Source: an uncultured Clostridia bacterium (GTDB lineage: Bacteria > Bacillota > Clostridia > TANB77 > CAG-508). Taken from it: a stretch of DNA of 64,000 bases. Below are positions 62,205 to 64,000 of this stretch, one piece after another (position 1 is the stretch's first letter; each line of letters begins with the position of its first letter). The notes under the pieces were generated by a model. That model worked only from the letters and a program-made list of their open reading frames with translations. It did no database searches and was not told the DNA's origin. The position numbers and the translations under genes are program-made. The DNA lies in contig CANRPX010000001.1 in assembly GCA_947632605.1 (NCBI GenBank), positions 52,535 through 116,534 on the forward strand, given 5' to 3'.

Positions 62205-62444
62205 ATGAATAAATATATTTTTTTGACAGACGAGGGGTATACATATTTGCCTAATTCAGTAAGTACAGAACCTGATTGTGAGAATTCACAAGTATTAGGA
62301 ATAGTTGAAGCTGATTCAGAAGATAATGCTTATAAAAAATTATTAAAAGAAAATGTTTATTTATTAAATAAGCAATTTAGTCAAATTTATTGCTACAAAA
62401 TTGAAAAAAATTTTGAAAAGAAGTATTTTTATATAGAAGACTGA
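62205..62444 (+). CDS. Small protein of unknown function next to dpnI
   Basis: 79 aa, beginning M-N-K-Y-I-F-L-T-D-E-G-Y-T-Y, followed by a short alpha/beta unit with E-A-D-S-E-D-N-A-Y-K-K-L-L-K-E-N. It starts 5 bp after dpnI, so it is in the same operon. Similar small proteins beginning Y-I-F-L-T-D-E-G-Y-T occur in accessory regions. No function is known. A link with dpnD is not supported by sequence. Confidence 0.65.
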   Translation: MNKYIFLTDEGYTYLPNSVSTEPDCENSQVLGIVEADSEDNAYKKLLKENVYLLNKQFSQIYCYKIEKNFEKKYFYIED

Positions 62445-62508
62445 ATGTATGAAAATTTAAAATTATACAAATTGATAAATAAGCATATAATATTATAATG
62501 TTAAATTA

Positions 62509-62537
62509 TTGACATTTTTGAAATTTTACTTTATAAT
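62509..62537 (+). promoter_or_regulatory. Promoter of the type III toxin-antitoxin system
   Basis: Perfect consensus TTGACA (62509-62514) and TATAAT (62532-62537) with a 17-bp spacer, about 15 bp before the RNA repeats. Confidence 0.88.
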
Positions 62538-62551
62538 TAATTTAACAATGA

Positions 62552-62657
62552 AAATATGTGTCGCTCTTGGGTGGTGCGACTAATAAATTATCCCAATCGA
62601 TAAATATGTGTCGCTATTGGGTGGTGCGACTAAACAAAATATCCCAAATGAAAATAT
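62552..62657 (+). ncRNA. Type III antitoxin RNA: two 50-nt pseudoknot repeats
   Basis: Two full repeats with an exact period of 50 nt (62552-62601 and 62602-62651) are followed by a short third start. Each folds as an H-type pseudoknot: GTCGC pairs with GCGAC (62560-62564/62576-62580; 62610-62614/62626-62630), and TTGGG in that loop pairs with CCCAA downstream (62567-62571/62592-62596; 62617-62621/62643-62647). Linkers differ while stems are kept. This is the antitoxin layout of ToxIN/CptIN systems. Confidence 0.88.
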
Positions 62658-62658
62658 G

Positions 62659-62694
62659 GCCTTCCTTTGAAATACAAGGAGGGCTTTGCATTTT
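62659..62694 (+). terminator. Leaky terminator between antitoxin RNA and toxin gene
   Basis: A 9-bp stem (62659-62667 with 62676-62684, one G-T) is followed by a weak T-rich tail. This position is standard in type III systems, where it keeps antitoxin in excess. Confidence 0.82.
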
Positions 62695-62708
62695 AATAGG
62701 AGAAATAT

Positions 62709-63188
62709 ATGGAAATAAAAGAAGGATATGTATATCATATAAAAGATGAATATTTTGAAGTAGTAAAAGATGAAACATTAATGAAAAATCATGAAAATGG
62801 TAAAGCGAGACCAACATATTTTTGTATAAAAGATAAAACATCAGATATTCTTTGGTTTATTCCTATGAGTAGTAAAGTGGAAAAATATAAAAAATTAAGA
62901 GATAAAAAGATTACTAAATATGGAAATTGTGATTCTATTTTAATTAAAGAATTTTTAGGACAAGAGTCTGTATTTCTTTTACAAAATATGTTTCCAACTA
63001 TCGAAAAATATGTTGATCATGTACATATAGTTAATGGAGTAGAAGCTAAAGTTATTAGTAGGATTGAAAAAGAATTAGAAATAAGTTTTAATAAACTAAT
63101 GATTTTGATAAAACAAGGAAAAAAAGTTGTGTTTACGGATATAGATAAAGATTTAAAGATAATGAAAGATGAATTAGAAAGAAAATAA
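62709..63188 (+). CDS. Type III toxin, CptN/ToxN-like endoribonuclease
   Basis: 159 aa. It has the fold-defining pattern of the family: G-Y-V-Y-H-I-K-D-E-Y-F near the start, A-R-P-T-Y-F-C-I-K-D, then W-F-I-P-M-S-S-K-V-E-K-Y-K (about 55-67) and a helical C-terminus. These proteins cut A-rich RNA and cut their own antitoxin transcript into pseudoknot units that inhibit them. AGGAG precedes the ATG. The position directly after the repeats and terminator is the strongest evidence. CptN is the closest subfamily by repeat number and length. Confidence 0.85.
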   Translation: MEIKEGYVYHIKDEYFEVVKDETLMKNHENGKARPTYFCIKDKTSDILWFIPMSSKVEKYKKLRDKKITKYGNCDSILIKEFLGQESVFLLQNMFPTIEKYVDHVHIVNGVEAKVISRIEKELEISFNKLMILIKQGKKVVFTDIDKDLKIMKDELERK

Positions 63189-63215
63189 ATATATTTTATT
63201 GATAAAGGAGAGATT

Positions 63216-63569
63216 ATGGAATTTGAGAATTTAAAAAATTTTTTTCAAAAAGAATATGGAAAAGAAATTACTGACCAAGAATTTTTAGAAAAATTAAAAA
63301 TAATAATAGATGACATTGATTTGCTAGTAGATATGGCAGAAGTAATAAGAAAACAAATTAAAAGTATTTTAATGAGAGTTGAATATTCGATAGAAAATCA
63401 TAAAAATTGTAGAATAACTATAGAAGAAAGAAAAATAGTAATAAGCGCACTTAAAAAATTAAGTAAGATAGTAGTTGATAACAAAGATGCAAAAAGATTT
63501 ATAGAAGTTTTGGCTGAATATTTTTTAGAATGTTTGAATTTGATTCAAAAAAATAATAAAAATTTATAA
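63216..63569 (+). CDS. Unknown helical protein at the right end of the element
   Basis: 117 aa and nearly all helix, with no motif I recognise. AAAGGAG precedes the ATG, 27 bp after the toxin gene. The middle is basic (E-E-R-K-I-V-I-S-A-L-K-K-L). It could be a regulator of the toxin unit or an unrelated element gene. Confidence 0.6.
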   Translation: MEFENLKNFFQKEYGKEITDQEFLEKLKIIIDDIDLLVDMAEVIRKQIKSILMRVEYSIENHKNCRITIEERKIVISALKKLSKIVVDNKDAKRFIEVLAEYFLECLNLIQKNNKNL

Positions 63570-63572
63570 ATT

Positions 63573-63593
63573 TTGTCAACATCTTTGTCAACA
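63573..63593. repeat. Right-end arm-type repeats
   Basis: TTGTCAACA at 63573-63581 and 63585-63593, with the same 12-bp spacing as at the left end. It supports both ends belonging to one element and one integrase. Confidence 0.75.
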
Positions 63594-63627
63594 AATAAAA
63601 AAATGCAACAATAAAACTATATAAATA

Positions 63628-63666
63628 GCGGGTAATGAGAAAACTTGCTTCTGGTTACCCGCTCCA
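63628..63666. repeat. attR with tRNA-acceptor-like hairpin
   Basis: AGCGGGTAA (63628-63636) pairs with TTACCCGCT (63655-63663) around a 18-nt loop, and CCA follows. The stem contains the same 7-bp acceptor stem as the third tRNA-Gly. The 11-bp core identical to attL is 63656-63666. Confidence 0.75.
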
Positions 63667-63990
63667 AGTGAAAAGAGAAACTTTTTGTTTTTCTTTTTTT
63701 ATTTTTATAGATTGATAGTAATTATCTTTTATGATATATAATTGTTAAATGGATCTCAACTAATCGTTGTTTTATTCACTAATAGATCAATTCTTAAGAA
63801 CTGTAAAAGCATATATATTAAGACACAAAAAAGAAACTGATAAAAAGAAAAAATAGTAAAAAATGAGAATGCATTGAAAAAATATATTTTTAGTATGATT
63901 TATAATGAAAATATTTCTAAGATTGCTAATTATATTAATTAATGTTAAATTAATAATATAATAAAAATTTGATTTAGGAGTGATTAATAT
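63667..63990. other. Noncoding chromosomal DNA right of the element
   Basis: 324 bp, AT-rich. A weak terminator-like T-run (63681-63710) lies just outside attR. No gene or RNA is seen before the start at 63991. Confidence 0.5.
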
Positions 63991-64000
63991 ATGAGTAAAA
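63991..64000 (+). CDS. Start of the next gene, cut by the window end
   Basis: ATG-AGT-AAA preceded by TAGGAG at a 10-nt spacing. Only three codons are visible, so no product can be named. Confidence 0.4.

Larger units (their letters stand above)
48366..63666. mobile_element. Integrative and mobilizable element carrying a defense island (about 15.3 kb)
   Basis: The element is bounded by an 11-bp direct repeat of a tRNA-Gly 3' end. It has an integrase next to the tRNA, an excisionase-like gene, a MobV relaxase and an oriT-like region, plus clusters of TTGTCAACA inside both ends. It has no conjugation machinery, so it must be mobilised by a helper. Cargo: a three-gene helicase/nuclease operon, a DpnI homologue, a type III toxin-antitoxin system and small unknown genes. 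The boundaries are inferred from the repeat and not from an empty site. Confidence 0.85.

Noticed and set aside
62205-62444. Naming the 79-aa gene dpnD
   Set aside because: Position is suggestive, but I see no sequence match and the length does not fit what I recall of DpnD.
62552-62657. Two 50-nt repeats taken as a short CRISPR array
   Set aside because: Only two units, no separate spacers, and internal pseudoknot pairing directly before a toxin gene. This fits a type III antitoxin.
62558-62749. A 63-aa reading frame across the repeats
   Set aside because: It has no ribosome binding site and overlaps the antitoxin RNA, its terminator and the toxin start.

Overview
The window is a very AT-rich chromosomal segment from a low-GC Firmicute, most likely an uncultured clostridial lineage. 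The reasons are gene content and order: a T-box ahead of aspS, a CIRCE-like operator ahead of groES-groEL, sepF-divIVA, ylxM-ffh-rpsP-khpA-rimM-trmD-rplS, strong AGGAGG ribosome binding sites and heavy AGA/ATA codon use. The lineage is inferred, not demonstrated.

Positions 1-47865 are mostly housekeeping. In order: the 3' end of leuS, a small membrane protein, a cysteine desulfurase, an NfeD/SPFH pair on the minus strand, mltG, T-box-aspS, lysS, an unknown gene split by one in-frame stop, a DUF1292-type protein, a secreted HExxH protein, a site-2 protease, tsaD, a phosphoesterase, lepA, rlmB, pyrG, groESL, mutL, miaA, a HlyD-like protein, sepF, divIVA, rsmD, ftsK, an RNase-type beta-CASP protein, a GH15 glucoamylase-like enzyme, a frameshifted radA, a degenerate membrane-anchored cyclophilin, a pilin-like protein, and the SRP/ribosome-maturation operon. 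Most genes are co-oriented (+), closely spaced and separated by clear hairpin terminators.

Positions 47926-48365 carry three tRNA-Gly(UCC) genes. The third is the target of an integrative and mobilizable element of about 15.3 kb (48366-63666). The element is bounded by an 11-bp direct repeat of the tRNA 3' end and has clusters of a TTGTCAACA motif inside both ends. Its left arm, on the minus strand, is relaxase (MobV type) - excisionase-like protein - tyrosine integrase, with an oriT-like region upstream of the relaxase. Its right arm, on the plus strand, is cargo that reads as a defense island: a 905-aa protein of unknown family, a 1691-aa DEAH helicase with a C-terminal DUF1998-like region, a NERD nuclease-SF1 helicase fusion, a DpnI homologue (cuts only methylated GATC), a 79-aa protein, a type III toxin-antitoxin system (pseudoknot RNA repeats plus CptN/ToxN-like endoRNase), and a 117-aa protein.

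The most promising candidate for an undescribed system is the three-gene operon 51907-61394. It resembles Druantia type III or DISARM only in having a large DUF1998 helicase, and it adds a fused NERD-helicase. It sits beside DpnI and a type III toxin-antitoxin module on one mobilizable element.
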